This document shows positions 35,687-44,962 of a DNA stretch of 61,972 nucleotides, piece by piece. Location: the NCBI GenBank assembly GCA_021847605.1, contig JAJZQN010000022.1:1-61972 (forward strand), read 5' to 3'. The translations under genes were made by a program, and so were the position numbers. Source of the stretch: Pseudomonadota bacterium. GTDB lineage: Bacteria; Pseudomonadota; Alphaproteobacteria; Sphingomonadales; Sphingomonadaceae. Positions within the stretch are counted from its first letter, which is position 1. Each line of letters begins with the position of its first letter. The notes beneath the pieces are model-generated. The model searched no databases and had not been told where the DNA came from. It was given only the letters and a program-made list of their open reading frames with translations.

Positions 35687-37057
35687 TCAGTCGCCCTTGG
35701 GCAGACGGATCAGCGCGGCGCAGATGCCCGCCAGCACCACCGGCACCGCAAAAATGCCGAAGATGATCGATAGCGACACCTTGGCCGCCAGCAGGAAGCC
35801 GCCCAGCATCGGCCCGATCACCGCGCCGATCCGGCCCATGCCCATGGCCCAGCCAATGCCTGTGCCGCGCGCTTCGGGGGGATAGAGGCTGGCGGCAAGC
35901 GGATAGCAGCCGTTGAAGCCGCCTTGCACGAACACGCCGATCAGGAAGGCGGTGACGAGCGTCGCAGCCAGCGGCATGGCGACCGATCCGAACAGCATCA
36001 GGGCAGCGGCGGCCAGCAACATATAGGCCAGGATCAGCTTGCGCAGGTCAAAGCGCATGGCGACCAGTCCGATGGACGATGTGCCCACGAAAGCGCCGAT
36101 ATTGTAGATCGCGCCGGCATAGATGGCGTCGGTGGCGGGCAGCCCGGCCTCGATAGCCAGCTTGGGAATCCAGCTGATGACGAAATAGAGCGTCATGAAG
36201 CTGAAGATGATGGCGAACCACAACAATATGGTGCCGGCAGCGCGTCCTTCACTCAGCAGACCGCGCACGCCGGCATGCTGCGTTTCGCTGACATTGCGCG
36301 CGGGCAGCGCGTCAAGCCGGGGCTGGCCGATGGAGGCAAGCAGGCGATTGGCCTTGTCCAGCGCGCCCGCAGGCTGGCGGCTCAGCAGGAAGGCGATCGA
36401 TTCCGGCAGCAGCAACCAGACCAGCGGAATGGCGGCTGCGCACAGGATCGCTGCGCCGAGCAACATTGCCTGCCAGCCATGTGTGCCGACATGGCTGGCG
36501 ACGATGAAACCAGTGAGGGTGGCGCCAACCGGATAGCCGGCCTGCAGGAATCCGACGGCGAAGGTGCGGTGTCTGGCGGGCGCATATTCAGCGGTCAGCG
36601 CCGCCATGCTGGCCAGCACCGTGCCGATCCCGATGCCGACGATGAAGCGGCTGGCGATCAGTTCGCCGATGGAGGTTGCGATTCCAGATCCGAACATGGC
36701 GGCCGCCATCATGATGAGCGAGGCAAGGATCAGCTTGCGGCGACCGAAGCGGTCGGCCAGCGGCGCAATCAGCAAGCCGCCAGCGGCCATGCCGGCGAGG
36801 CCCGCGCTGAACACCACGCCCAATCTTTCGGGACTGACCTGCCAGTCGGCAGACAGAGCCGGTGCGACATAGGACAGGATCAGCACATCCATGCCGTCCA
36901 GCATGTTGAGGATGAAACAGATGGCGACGACCAGAATCTGGTGCGCGGTCCAGTGGGACTCCGATGCATGCGGCGGGGCATTGTCCACCGTCACATAAGG
37001 GCGCACGGACACCGTGCCGGTTGGGGAATAGCTGGCCATGGCCGTGACGCCTTTCAT
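35687..37057 (-). CDS. MFS transporter, aromatic acid:H+ symporter family
   Basis: A 456-residue, 12-helix transporter. Helix 1 carries the AAHS motif region DGMDVLILSYVAPALSADW, followed by LLIAPLADRFGRRKLILAS between helices 2 and 3 and RHRTFAVGFLQAGYPVGATL near helix 5. This family takes up benzoate-type acids, shikimate and quinate. ATG at 37057 follows GAGAGG; a second ATG at 37039 is possible. First gene of the operon MFS-aroE-like-porin, with the LysR gene upstream on the same strand. Confidence 0.9.
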   Translation of the reverse strand: MKGVTAMASYSPTGTVSVRPYVTVDNAPPHASESHWTAHQILVVAICFILNMLDGMDVLILSYVAPALSADWQVSPERLGVVFSAGLAGMAAGGLLIAPLADRFGRRKLILASLIMMAAAMFGSGIATSIGELIASRFIVGIGIGTVLASMAALTAEYAPARHRTFAVGFLQAGYPVGATLTGFIVASHVGTHGWQAMLLGAAILCAAAIPLVWLLLPESIAFLLSRQPAGALDKANRLLASIGQPRLDALPARNVSETQHAGVRGLLSEGRAAGTILLWFAIIFSFMTLYFVISWIPKLAIEAGLPATDAIYAGAIYNIGAFVGTSSIGLVAMRFDLRKLILAYMLLAAAALMLFGSVAMPLAATLVTAFLIGVFVQGGFNGCYPLAASLYPPEARGTGIGWAMGMGRIGAVIGPMLGGFLLAAKVSLSIIFGIFAVPVVLAGICAALIRLPKGD

Positions 37058-37190
37058 CCTCTCGGGGACGCGCGGCGCCCCTTGTACTGCATATCAATCC
37101 GGTGGCCTTTTGGCTTCTATTCTGCGGCTATGCTTCCCTCGGACTTTCCATAAGTAATTTCCACCAGACCAAATGATGTCCGCTATGCCC
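37058..37190. promoter_or_regulatory. Probable promoter region of MFS-aroE-porin operon
   Basis: 133 bp between the LysR stop and the MFS start. It is AT-richer than its surroundings (for example the CCATAAGTAATTTCC and CTTATGTTATGC stretches) and is the expected place for a LysR-controlled promoter. I see no unambiguous -35/-10 pair or palindrome. Confidence 0.3.
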
Positions 37191-38096
37191 TTATGTTATG
37201 CTATGGCGGGGCAAGTTCATCAGCGTGCTGCGGGCGATCTCCTCGAATGTCTCACCGATGATGGCGCGCGGGGATTCAAGGTTGCGGTTGATATAGACCG
37301 GCAGCAGGCCGGGGTTCTCGAATTCCAGAAAGCGGACCGTGTCGGCATGGGGCTGCATCGCGGTGAAGCTGTCTACCAATGCAATGCCCATGCCGCTGGC
37401 GACAAAGGCGACGGCGGTTTCGGCGAAGCGGATATAGGTGGATACATCCAGCTCCCGTCCCGCTTTGGCGAACATGTCGGCGATGATGCGGCCATGGGGC
37501 GTGTCGGGACGGAAGGATTGCAACTGCTCATCGGCAATGTCGGCAACGTCGATCCGCTCCCGCTCGGCCAACGGGTGGCTGGTCGGTACGGCGCAGACCA
37601 TGCGCCCCGCGCCGATCCGGCTGGATAATATGTTGGGATGGTCGATCGGAAAGACGCTCAGCGCATATTCGCCGCGTTGCAGCGCCAGATAGTCGCCGGC
37701 CTGTTCGACCGACAATATGTCGAACTGGATGGTGAGGCCGGGATAATTGGCAGTCAGCCGGCCCAGCATCTGCGGCACGACCGAATGGCCGAGCGAGGGC
37801 GATGCGCCCACGCGGAAAGTGCGATCCTCTCCCTTGGCGAGCCGCTGGATGACATGACCAAGATCATCGAACCCCTTGTAGATGCGTTCGATCTCATCGA
37901 ACAGGATGCGTGCTTCCTGAGTGGGGACCAGCCGGCCGCGGGTGCGATCGAACAGGCGAAAGCGCAGCCTGTCCTCCATATGCGCCAGCATTCGGCTGAG
38001 GCCGGGTTGCGACGTGCCCAGCATGCGGGCGGCGCCGCTGACCGTTTTGGTGATCATCACCGCGCGGAACATCTCTATCTGTCTTACGGTCAGCAT
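37191..38096 (-). CDS. LysR family transcriptional regulator
   Basis: A 301-residue LysR protein starting MLTVRQIEMFRAVMITKTVS at 38096; longer in-frame extensions run into unrelated Arg/Pro-rich sequence and are rejected. Helix-turn-helix AARMLGTSQPGLSRMLAHMED, then an effector domain. It is upstream of, and parallel with, the MFS-aroE-porin operon and 95 bp past the terminator of the second efflux operon. It probably responds to quinate, shikimate or protocatechuate; that is inferred from position. Confidence 0.92.
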   Translation of the reverse strand: MLTVRQIEMFRAVMITKTVSGAARMLGTSQPGLSRMLAHMEDRLRFRLFDRTRGRLVPTQEARILFDEIERIYKGFDDLGHVIQRLAKGEDRTFRVGASPSLGHSVVPQMLGRLTANYPGLTIQFDILSVEQAGDYLALQRGEYALSVFPIDHPNILSSRIGAGRMVCAVPTSHPLAERERIDVADIADEQLQSFRPDTPHGRIIADMFAKAGRELDVSTYIRFAETAVAFVASGMGIALVDSFTAMQPHADTVRFLEFENPGLLPVYINRNLESPRAIIGETFEEIARSTLMNLPRHSIT

Positions 38097-38190
38097 GGGT
38101 CTTCTTGGGCAATCGGGAACGCTTTTCCCTCTGCTACTCCAGCGGAACGGCATGGAACAGGGCAAAGCCTGACGGGACGATCCTGCCATT

Positions 38191-38226
38191 GAAAAAGAAA
38201 CGGCGCCGGTGGCAGCCGGCGCCGTT
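38191..38226 (-). terminator. Intrinsic terminator of second RND operon
   Basis: On the minus strand AACGGCGCCGG pairs perfectly with CCGGCGCCGTT (11 bp) around a six-base loop and is followed by TTTCTTTTTC. It begins 24 bases after the outer-membrane factor stop codon and insulates the LysR gene downstream. Confidence 0.92.
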
Positions 38227-38249
38227 CCATGATCCCATCTGGCCGCCAA

Positions 38250-39677
38250 TTAACCGGCCGTCATGCCCCAGCCGCCACCAAGCGCCCGGAACAGATCGAC
38301 CTGCGCGAAGGAGACGGCGCGGGTTGCCGTGGCGAGATCCGCTTCGGATCCGGCCAAAGTCCGCTGGGCGTCGAGCACGGTCAGAAAATCGATCTGGCCT
38401 TCGCGTTGCCTGGCCAGGCTGATCCGGGCGGCGCGCGCCGCCTCGTCCCGCGCGGCGCTCAATGTCTGCGCCCGTTCGATCGCGTGGGAATAAGCGGACA
38501 GGGCGCGTTCGGTTTCTTCCAGCGCCTGCAATACCGTCCCGTCGAAGGTCGCGAGCGAAGCGGCGCTGTCCGCCTGCGCCGCGCCGATGCGGGCACGGAT
38601 CGCCTCCTGGTTGGGGAAGGCCCAGCTGATTAACGGTCCCAGCACCCAGTTGAGCGGGCCGCCGCCAAACAGATTTCCGCCGCCCAGCGCCGTGGTGCCG
38701 ATCGATCCGCCTAGCGTGATGCGGGGATAAAGGTCCGCCGTCGCCACGCCGATCCGGGCGGTGTCCGCCGCCAGCCGCCGTTCGGCCGCACGCACATCGG
38801 GTCGCCGCGCCAGCAATGCCTGTCCGTCGCCGACTGGTATGGGTTGCGCCAGTTGTGGCGTGCGGATGGCGGCGCGGACCGTGTCCGGCAGTTCCTGTGG
38901 CGTCCGGCCGGTGAGCGTGGCGAGGCGGAACAGCGCCGCATCACGATCCGCCAGCAGGGCAGGGATCGCCGCTTTCTGTTGTTCCCGAAGTGTCGTTACG
39001 CGGATGACGTCCAACCGGTCAGACCGGCCAGCGTCGAAACGGGCACCGGTGATGCGCACCGACTGGTCGAGCAGGTCGACCGTCCGTTCCGCCACCGCCA
39101 GCCGTTCAGCCGTGGCGGTTACGTCCAGATAGGCGCGCACCGTATCGGCGATCACGGCGACGCGCACGCCGTCGGCATCGGCCTGCGTCGCGGCATAATC
39201 ACCGCGCGCCGCCTCCACGCCGCGTTTCACCCGCCCGAACAGATCGACTTCGTAGCTGACGTCCAGGCCACCATCATAAATGGTGTTTTCACGATCGATG
39301 CCGGGCAGCGATTGCGCAGCGGAGGTTTGGCTGCGCACGACGGATGCGCCCAGGCTGGTCTGTGGCAGGCGATCGGCCTTCGCGCCACGCAGGGAAGCGC
39401 GTGCCCGCTCGATCCGCGCAACAGCGATGCGCAGGTCGGTGTTGGCGGTCAAAGCGTCCGACACCAGACTGTCGAGCAAAGGATCATTATAGAGAGTCCA
39501 CCAGCGATCCTGCGCAGCGGTGGTGCTGACCGCCGGGCTGGCCGCCCCGATGAAGGGGGCGGCAGCCATGGTCGGGGTGGCGGGCGCCTTGTAATCCGGC
39601 CCGGCGGCGCAGGCCGTGAGCGCGCTGGCGCCGAGCAACAGGGCAAGGAAGTTGCGTGTCATGTCTCTGTTCCTCAT
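38250..39677 (-). CDS. Outer membrane efflux lipoprotein, NodT family (second system)
   Basis: About 475 residues. The start at 39677 overlaps the permease stop (ATGA); a second ATG at 39662 gives the same lipoprotein signal (FLALLLGASALTACAAG, lipobox LTAC). Two outer-membrane-efflux repeats, with YEVDLFGRVKRGVEAARGD and the NodT motif ALLARRPDVRAAERRL. It is the TolC-like exit duct of the second tripartite pump and the last gene of a four-gene operon, followed by a strong terminator. Confidence 0.94.
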   Translation of the reverse strand: MRNRDMTRNFLALLLGASALTACAAGPDYKAPATPTMAAAPFIGAASPAVSTTAAQDRWWTLYNDPLLDSLVSDALTANTDLRIAVARIERARASLRGAKADRLPQTSLGASVVRSQTSAAQSLPGIDRENTIYDGGLDVSYEVDLFGRVKRGVEAARGDYAATQADADGVRVAVIADTVRAYLDVTATAERLAVAERTVDLLDQSVRITGARFDAGRSDRLDVIRVTTLREQQKAAIPALLADRDAALFRLATLTGRTPQELPDTVRAAIRTPQLAQPIPVGDGQALLARRPDVRAAERRLAADTARIGVATADLYPRITLGGSIGTTALGGGNLFGGGPLNWVLGPLISWAFPNQEAIRARIGAAQADSAASLATFDGTVLQALEETERALSAYSHAIERAQTLSAARDEAARAARISLARQREGQIDFLTVLDAQRTLAGSEADLATATRAVSFAQVDLFRALGGGWGMTAG

Positions 39678-42600
39678 TCGGCCGGCTGCAACGCAGGTTC
39701 GGCCTGTTCGGGCCGGCGGCGGGCGAAACGATCGCCCAGCGCGCGGCACACGACATAGAAGGTGGGGGTGAAGAGCAGGCCAAAGGCGGTGACGCCAGCC
39801 ATGCCGAAGAAGACAGCCGTGCCCAGCGCCTGCCGCAGTTCTGCGCCAGCGCCAGTCGCAATCACCAGCGGCACCGCACCCAGAATGAAGGCGAAGCTGG
39901 TCATCAGGATCGGACGCAGACGGGTCTGCGCAGCCTGAACGGCGGCTTCGACCGTCGACAGGCTCTGTTCCTCTTCCGCCTGCTTGGCGAATTCGACCAC
40001 CAGGATGGCGTTCTTCGCAGCAAGCGCGATCAGCACGACCAGACCGATTTGCGTCAGGATATTATTGTCCATTCCGCGCAGGTTCACGCCCAGCATGGCC
40101 GCGAACAGGCACATCGGCACGATCAGGATGATCGACAGCGGCAGCGTCAGGCTTTCATATTGCGCCGCCAGCACTAGGAAGACGAAGAACACCGCCATGC
40201 CGAAGACAAGCCCGGCGGTGTTGCCCGCGCTGACCTGCTGATAGGCTACGCCCGTCCATTCGCCACTGTAACCGGCAGGAGCCGCTGCGGCGAGCTTCTC
40301 CATGGTGGTCAGCGACTGACCCGACGAATAGCCCGGCGCCGTGTCACCGTCGATTTCCACCGCCGGCAGCAGGTTGTAGCGAACCACGCGATAGGGACCA
40401 GTCTTGTCCTTGAAGGTGGAGACGGAGCCGATCGGCACCATCTGGCCGCTGTTCGACCGGGTCTTCAGGTTGGCGATGTCGGCCACCGTGCCGCGATGAT
40501 CGGCATCGGCCTGCGCGGTCACGCGATAGGTGCGGCCCAGCAGATTGAAGTCGTTGACGAACGCCGACCCCAGATAGACCTGCATCGCTTCGAAGATGCG
40601 TTCGGGCGGGACGCCCAGCAGGTCGGCCTTGCGCCGGTCGACGTCTGCATAGACGCGCGGCGTGCCGACGTCGAACAGGGTGTAGACCATGGCCAGGCTG
40701 GGGGACTGGTTCGCCTTGGCGATCATGTCCTGCGCAACCTTGTTGAGTTCCGCGTAACCGCGATCCTCACGGTCCTCCAGCATCATGCGATAGCCGCCGG
40801 CCGAACCGATGCCCTGGATGAGCGGCGGGGGCACGAGCAGGATGCGCGCCTTGTCATAGCCGGCGACCGCTTTGTTCGCCTGTTCCATGATGCCGGCATA
40901 GGTGACGCCTTCCTCCTTGCGTTCGGCAAAGCTCTTGAAGGGGAAATAGATCGCCGCGCTGTTGGGCGCCTGCGTCTGCGAAGGACCGTGGAAACCGGCG
41001 AACATCACCGCGCCGCGCAGGCCCTTGATCGGCAGGATTTTGGCCGCGACTTCGCGCGTCACCTTGTCCGTGCGTTCCAGCGATGCGCCGGAGGGTAACT
41101 GCACGACGGCCAGGAAATAGCCCTGATCCTGCGCCGGGATGAAGCCGCCGGGCGTCACCCAGAACAGGGCGATGGTGGCGGCGATCAGGCCGGCATAGGT
41201 CAGCAGCATCTTCTTGGGACGAGCAACGAGGAAGCGGGTGAGGCGGCCATAGCCTGCGCTCATCCGGTCGAAACCGGTGTTGAACGCATCGACAGCCACG
41301 CCCAGCTTCTGCCGCCAGACCGGATCGCCGCTGCGGTCGCGCGGGCCGTGCTTGGGCTTGAGCAGCAAGGCTGCGGCGGCCGGCGACAGGGTAAGCGACA
41401 GGATCAGCGAGATGACGGTCGCGGTCGAGATGGTGACGGCGAACTGCTGGTAGAAGGCGCCCGAAATGCCGGTGATGAAGAGCGTCGGCACGAACACCGC
41501 GCACAGCACCAGCACGATAGCGATCAGCGCCGTCGATACCTCATCCATGGAGACACGCGCGGCCTCCAGCGGCGACATGCCATGTTCGATATTGCGCTCG
41601 ACATTCTCGACCACGACGATGGCGTCGTCGACGACGATGCCGATGGCGAGGACCAAACCGAAAAGCGACAGGTTGTTGAGGGAATAGCCAAGACCCGCAA
41701 GGATCGCCGCCGTACCGATCAGCGACACCGGGATGGCGATGATCGGGATGATCGCCGCGCGCCAGTTTTGCAGGAAAACCAGAATGACGAGCACGACCAG
41801 CAGCACCGCTTCGATCAGAGTGTGATAGACGGCGTCGATCGACTGGCTGATAAACTCGGTCGGGTTGTAGATGATGCTATATTCCAGGCCCTTGGGGAAG
41901 CGCTTGGACAGTTGCTCCATCTCCGCCTTTACCTTCTCCGCTGCGTCGAGCGCGTTGGAGCCGGGGCGCTGCATCGTCGCGATGACGACGGTGGGCTTGT
42001 TGGAAAGATAGGTGTTGGTGCCATAATCCTGCGCGCCCAGTTCGACGCGGGCGACGTCGCGCACGCGCACCTGGCGGCCGTCTGCGTCGGACCGGATCAC
42101 AATGTCCGAGAACTGCGCCGGCGTATTCAGGCGCCCCTGCATTTCCACGCCAAGCTGGAAGGCTTCGCCACGGTCATAGGGCGGCTGGCCGATCGAGCCT
42201 GCCGATACCTGCACATTCTGCGCGCGCAGGGCTGACACGATCTCGCCCGCGGTCAGGTCCAGCGCGGCGGCGCGATCGGGATCGATCCAGATGCGCATCG
42301 CATAGTCGCGCGATCCGAACATCTGGACATCGCCCACGCCATCCAGACGAGCCAGTCTGTCACGCACCTGCGTCAGCGCATAGTTGGAGATATAGTCGCG
42401 ATCGAACGTGCCGTCGGGCGACTGCAAATTCACGACCATCAGGAATTCGGGCGTGGTCTTGCGGGTGACGACGCCCAGACGCTGCACTTCTTCGGGCAGA
42501 CGCGGCGTGGCGACGGCGACGCGGTTCTGCACCAGCACCTGCGCGGCGTCGAGGTCGGTGCCGATCTTGAAGGTGACGGTGATGACGACCTTGCCATCGC

Positions 42601-42856
42601 CGGTCGACTGGCTGCTCTGGTAGAGCATGTCGTCGACGCCGTTGATTTCCTGTTCGATCGGTGCGGCCACGGTCGACGCGACCGTCTCCGCCGATGCGCC
42701 GGGATATTGTGCGGACACCGTGACCGTGGGCGGTACGATGTCGGGATATTGGGATACCGGCAGGCCGATGAAGGCCAGCGCACCGACCACGGTGATGACC
42801 ACCGCGATCACGGCGGCGAAGATCGGCCGGTCGATGAAGAAACGGGAGAAGCGCAT
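39674..42856 (-). CDS. RND efflux permease, HAE1/AcrB type (second system)
   Basis: A 1060-residue hydrophobic/amphiphilic efflux pump. It starts MRFSRFFIDRPIFAAVIA at 42856, the classic AcrB-type N-terminus. SQYPDIVPPTVTVSAQYPGA, the proton-relay acidic pair in GIVVDDAIVVVENVERN, and the two repeated halves with 12 helices are all present. It exports drugs, solvents or aromatic compounds from periplasm or membrane. It sits between adaptor and outer-membrane factor in one operon under TetR control. Confidence 0.96.
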   Translation of the reverse strand: MRFSRFFIDRPIFAAVIAVVITVVGALAFIGLPVSQYPDIVPPTVTVSAQYPGASAETVASTVAAPIEQEINGVDDMLYQSSQSTGDGKVVITVTFKIGTDLDAAQVLVQNRVAVATPRLPEEVQRLGVVTRKTTPEFLMVVNLQSPDGTFDRDYISNYALTQVRDRLARLDGVGDVQMFGSRDYAMRIWIDPDRAAALDLTAGEIVSALRAQNVQVSAGSIGQPPYDRGEAFQLGVEMQGRLNTPAQFSDIVIRSDADGRQVRVRDVARVELGAQDYGTNTYLSNKPTVVIATMQRPGSNALDAAEKVKAEMEQLSKRFPKGLEYSIIYNPTEFISQSIDAVYHTLIEAVLLVVLVILVFLQNWRAAIIPIIAIPVSLIGTAAILAGLGYSLNNLSLFGLVLAIGIVVDDAIVVVENVERNIEHGMSPLEAARVSMDEVSTALIAIVLVLCAVFVPTLFITGISGAFYQQFAVTISTATVISLILSLTLSPAAAALLLKPKHGPRDRSGDPVWRQKLGVAVDAFNTGFDRMSAGYGRLTRFLVARPKKMLLTYAGLIAATIALFWVTPGGFIPAQDQGYFLAVVQLPSGASLERTDKVTREVAAKILPIKGLRGAVMFAGFHGPSQTQAPNSAAIYFPFKSFAERKEEGVTYAGIMEQANKAVAGYDKARILLVPPPLIQGIGSAGGYRMMLEDREDRGYAELNKVAQDMIAKANQSPSLAMVYTLFDVGTPRVYADVDRRKADLLGVPPERIFEAMQVYLGSAFVNDFNLLGRTYRVTAQADADHRGTVADIANLKTRSNSGQMVPIGSVSTFKDKTGPYRVVRYNLLPAVEIDGDTAPGYSSGQSLTTMEKLAAAAPAGYSGEWTGVAYQQVSAGNTAGLVFGMAVFFVFLVLAAQYESLTLPLSIILIVPMCLFAAMLGVNLRGMDNNILTQIGLVVLIALAAKNAILVVEFAKQAEEEQSLSTVEAAVQAAQTRLRPILMTSFAFILGAVPLVIATGAGAELRQALGTAVFFGMAGVTAFGLLFTPTFYVVCRALGDRFARRRPEQAEPALQPAE

Positions 42857-42950
42857 CGGATCATCCTTTGCGAACGAAAGGGATGCCGCGCGATCCGGCG
42901 GGGGCCGGATCACGGGCGTGGGTCATATTCGGTTTTGCGCGAGGCGCGGT

Positions 42951-44210
42951 TTACCGGGTGAAAGTCGCCTGCGCCGCCACCGTGGCCGTGCCGTCGACCG
43001 GCGTGACCGGGGCGGGGGCCGGCCGGATCGCGGCCGGTTTCACCGCTACCTTTGCGCCGGGCATCGCCGCCTGAATGTTGGATATGATCACCCGGTCCTG
43101 CGGGCTTAGGCCCGACCGGATGATCCGCAGCCCGTCGACAATCGGACCAAGCTCGACCGGCTTTGCCGTCACATTATCGTCCTTGTCGACCACCAACACG
43201 GTCTTGCGCGCCTGATCGGACTGGATCGCCTCGTCCGGAACAAGCAGGGCGTTCGCCTTGCCGCCATTGGCAAGGCGCATGTTGCCGAACATGCCTGGGG
43301 TCAGGAAATTGCCCGGATTGTCGAAAACGGCGCGAATGCGGATCGTGCCAGACCGCGGATCAAGCCCATTGTCGGTGAAGTCGAGCCGGCCCTGATGATT
43401 ATAGTCGGACTCATCCTGCAAGCGCACTTCGACCGCGCCTTCCGCCCCCTTGTCGCGTTGCGACTTCAGGTACAGCGCTTCGGACGCATCGAAGTTGAAA
43501 TAGATGGGATCGAGCTTGTTGACCGTGGTCAGCAGAGTCGCGCCCGTACCTTCCGCGCCGGCGACCAGATTGCCGATGTCGACGCGGCGGTCGGAAACGC
43601 GGCCCGAAATGGGCGCGCGAACCTGCGTAAACTCAACGTCCAGCGCCCGGCTGCGTTCGCGCGCCTGCGCGCCTGCAAGGGCGGCCTGCGCTGCCTGAAG
43701 GCGAGAGCGCAACGCATCCACTTCGCTGGCAGATACGGCCTCGTCGCCGCTCAGCCGCTGGACGCGGGCATAATCATTCTGCGCCAGCAGCAGCGCACTG
43801 CGAGCCGATGCGCTGCTTGCCCGCGCTTCGGCAAGGGCGGCGAGGAAGGGGCGCTGATCGATGGTGAAGAGCAATTGTCCCTGACGGACGAAATCGCCGT
43901 CGCGGAAGTGAATGGCCGTCACAGCGCCCGATACGCGCGGACGGATTTCCACCGTCTGGCTGGGCGCGAAGCGGCCGACATAATCATCCCATTGCGTCAC
44001 GCTGCGGGCGAGCGGGGCGGACACGCCGACTGCCGCCAGCGGCGCGGCCGACGCCTGTGCTTCGGACTGGCCCAGATATTTCCAGCTGGCGCCGCCCAGA
44101 ACAGCAATGCCCAGCGCCGCCCAGGCCAGATGCCGGGTGCGCCAACGCTTCGTACCAGCGCGCGTTGCGTCGCCCTCCACATCGGTGTCGATCTTTGCGA
44201 TCATATTCAT
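42951..44210 (-). CDS. RND periplasmic adaptor subunit (second system)
   Basis: A 419-residue membrane-fusion protein of the AcrA/MexE type. One N-terminal membrane helix (WAALGIAVLGGASWKYLG), barrel-sandwich segment with VEIRPRVSGAVTAIHFRDG, an alpha-hairpin (ALAEARASSASARSALLL), and beta-barrel VRAPISGRVSDRRVDIGNLV. The ATG overlaps the stop of the small upstream gene by four bases. Ninety-four bases separate it from the permease start, with no terminator. Confidence 0.94.
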   Translation of the reverse strand: MNMIAKIDTDVEGDATRAGTKRWRTRHLAWAALGIAVLGGASWKYLGQSEAQASAAPLAAVGVSAPLARSVTQWDDYVGRFAPSQTVEIRPRVSGAVTAIHFRDGDFVRQGQLLFTIDQRPFLAALAEARASSASARSALLLAQNDYARVQRLSGDEAVSASEVDALRSRLQAAQAALAGAQARERSRALDVEFTQVRAPISGRVSDRRVDIGNLVAGAEGTGATLLTTVNKLDPIYFNFDASEALYLKSQRDKGAEGAVEVRLQDESDYNHQGRLDFTDNGLDPRSGTIRIRAVFDNPGNFLTPGMFGNMRLANGGKANALLVPDEAIQSDQARKTVLVVDKDDNVTAKPVELGPIVDGLRIIRSGLSPQDRVIISNIQAAMPGAKVAVKPAAIRPAPAPVTPVDGTATVAAQATFTR

Positions 44211-44608
44211 GCGTAAGTCCCTTTGAAATGATGGCGCTCGGCATTGACGGCGGTCAGCAGCGTTTCGAGCTGCCCGTCGCTGAAGCCGGCTTTTTTAAAA
44301 TCGCGGATGGCGGAGGGACGGACGGCAAAACCGTCATACCAGGCTTCGACCGCCAGCCTACGCAGCGCTTCCAGCTTTCCATCCGCCAGCCTGAAATGAG
44401 GCTGGGTGCCAAAAATCATGGTCTTCAGTCGCGACCAGCGGCCCGGTTCGCGCAGCGAAGCGCGGCCGTCCGTGCGCGCAAGCCGCACGATCTGCCATTC
44501 CATCGGCGAAAAGCCGGTTGCGACCGCCCTGATCCTCTCCCGGATCGCAGGCAAGGAGATGCCGTCCCCAACCGCCGGCAGCGGCTGGGCAAAATCGATA
44601 TAAGCCAT
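44207..44608 (-). CDS. Small conserved-looking protein of unknown function in efflux operon
   Basis: A 133-residue soluble protein, mostly helical, without signal peptide or membrane segment; no family recognised. The start at 44608 (MAYIDFAQPLPAVGDG) is followed by charged, evenly composed sequence (SPMEWQIVRLARTDGRASLR, FGTQPHFRLADGKLEALRRL), while the upstream extension to 44770 looks non-coding. Its stop overlaps the adaptor start (ATGA), so it is the first, translationally coupled gene of the efflux operon. It might be a cytoplasmic modulator of the pump, which is a guess. Confidence 0.7.
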   Translation of the reverse strand: MAYIDFAQPLPAVGDGISLPAIRERIRAVATGFSPMEWQIVRLARTDGRASLREPGRWSRLKTMIFGTQPHFRLADGKLEALRRLAVEAWYDGFAVRPSAIRDFKKAGFSDGQLETLLTAVNAERHHFKGTYA

Positions 44609-44860
44609 GGTCCAGTCCCCTGATTTGCACGCAATCCGGCGGCCTGCGCTCTCATGGGCGCATGCAGTCCTTTCCCGAACCCTTTTGGCTACAGGATTGC
44701 GCAGGCCACAGGCATCGGGGCGCACCCCAACCGCTATGGCCAGACGATGAAGAATGTCGCGAGCGCACACGGGCGCGCCGCGCGATCGATGTCAGTCGAT
44801 TAGCGTGTACAGATGATATGCATGGAGCCTCCTTCGAGGGCGACGCCTCAACCGGATTTC
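44609..44860 (-). other. Long 5' leader of the second efflux operon
   Basis: If transcription starts just past the promoter at 44.87 kb, the mRNA has an untranslated leader of about 250 bases before the small first gene. I see no riboswitch I recognise, no terminator with a U-tract and no convincing short ORF. A GTG-initiated extension of the downstream frame exists but lacks coding character. Confidence 0.35.
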
Positions 44861-44899
44861 ATACTTATCGGTATATAATGAGATGCTGCATTGCGTCAA
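44861..44899 (-). promoter_or_regulatory. Promoter with TetR operator for second efflux operon
   Basis: On the minus strand TTGACG (44894-44899) and TATATA (44872-44877) are separated by 16 bp and read toward the efflux genes. ATACCGATAAGTAT (44861-44874 read on minus) overlaps the -10 and is the same kind of imperfect palindrome as at the TetR start, sharing ATAC and TCGGTAT. Repressor bound here would exclude RNA polymerase. Confidence 0.7.
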
Positions 44900-44903
44900 C
44901 CGC

Positions 44904-44936
44904 TTTCTGTACCGCCTGGTAAAATTTTCTGTACCG
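44904..44936. repeat. Direct repeat TTTCTGTACCG x2, 22-bp period
   Basis: TTTCTGTACCG occurs at 44904-44914 and 44926-44936, exactly two helical turns apart, immediately upstream of the -35 of the efflux promoter. The layout suits a dimeric activator or a second regulator binding one DNA face; the factor is unknown. Confidence 0.6.
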
Positions 44937-44962
44937 TGGCTGAACGTGCGATTTCATCCGGT

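Noticed and set aside
44874..44879. A perfect TATAAT on the plus strand near the TetR operator
   Set aside because: No plus-strand gene follows and no -35 stands upstream; the minus-strand promoter with -35 TTGACG explains the region better.
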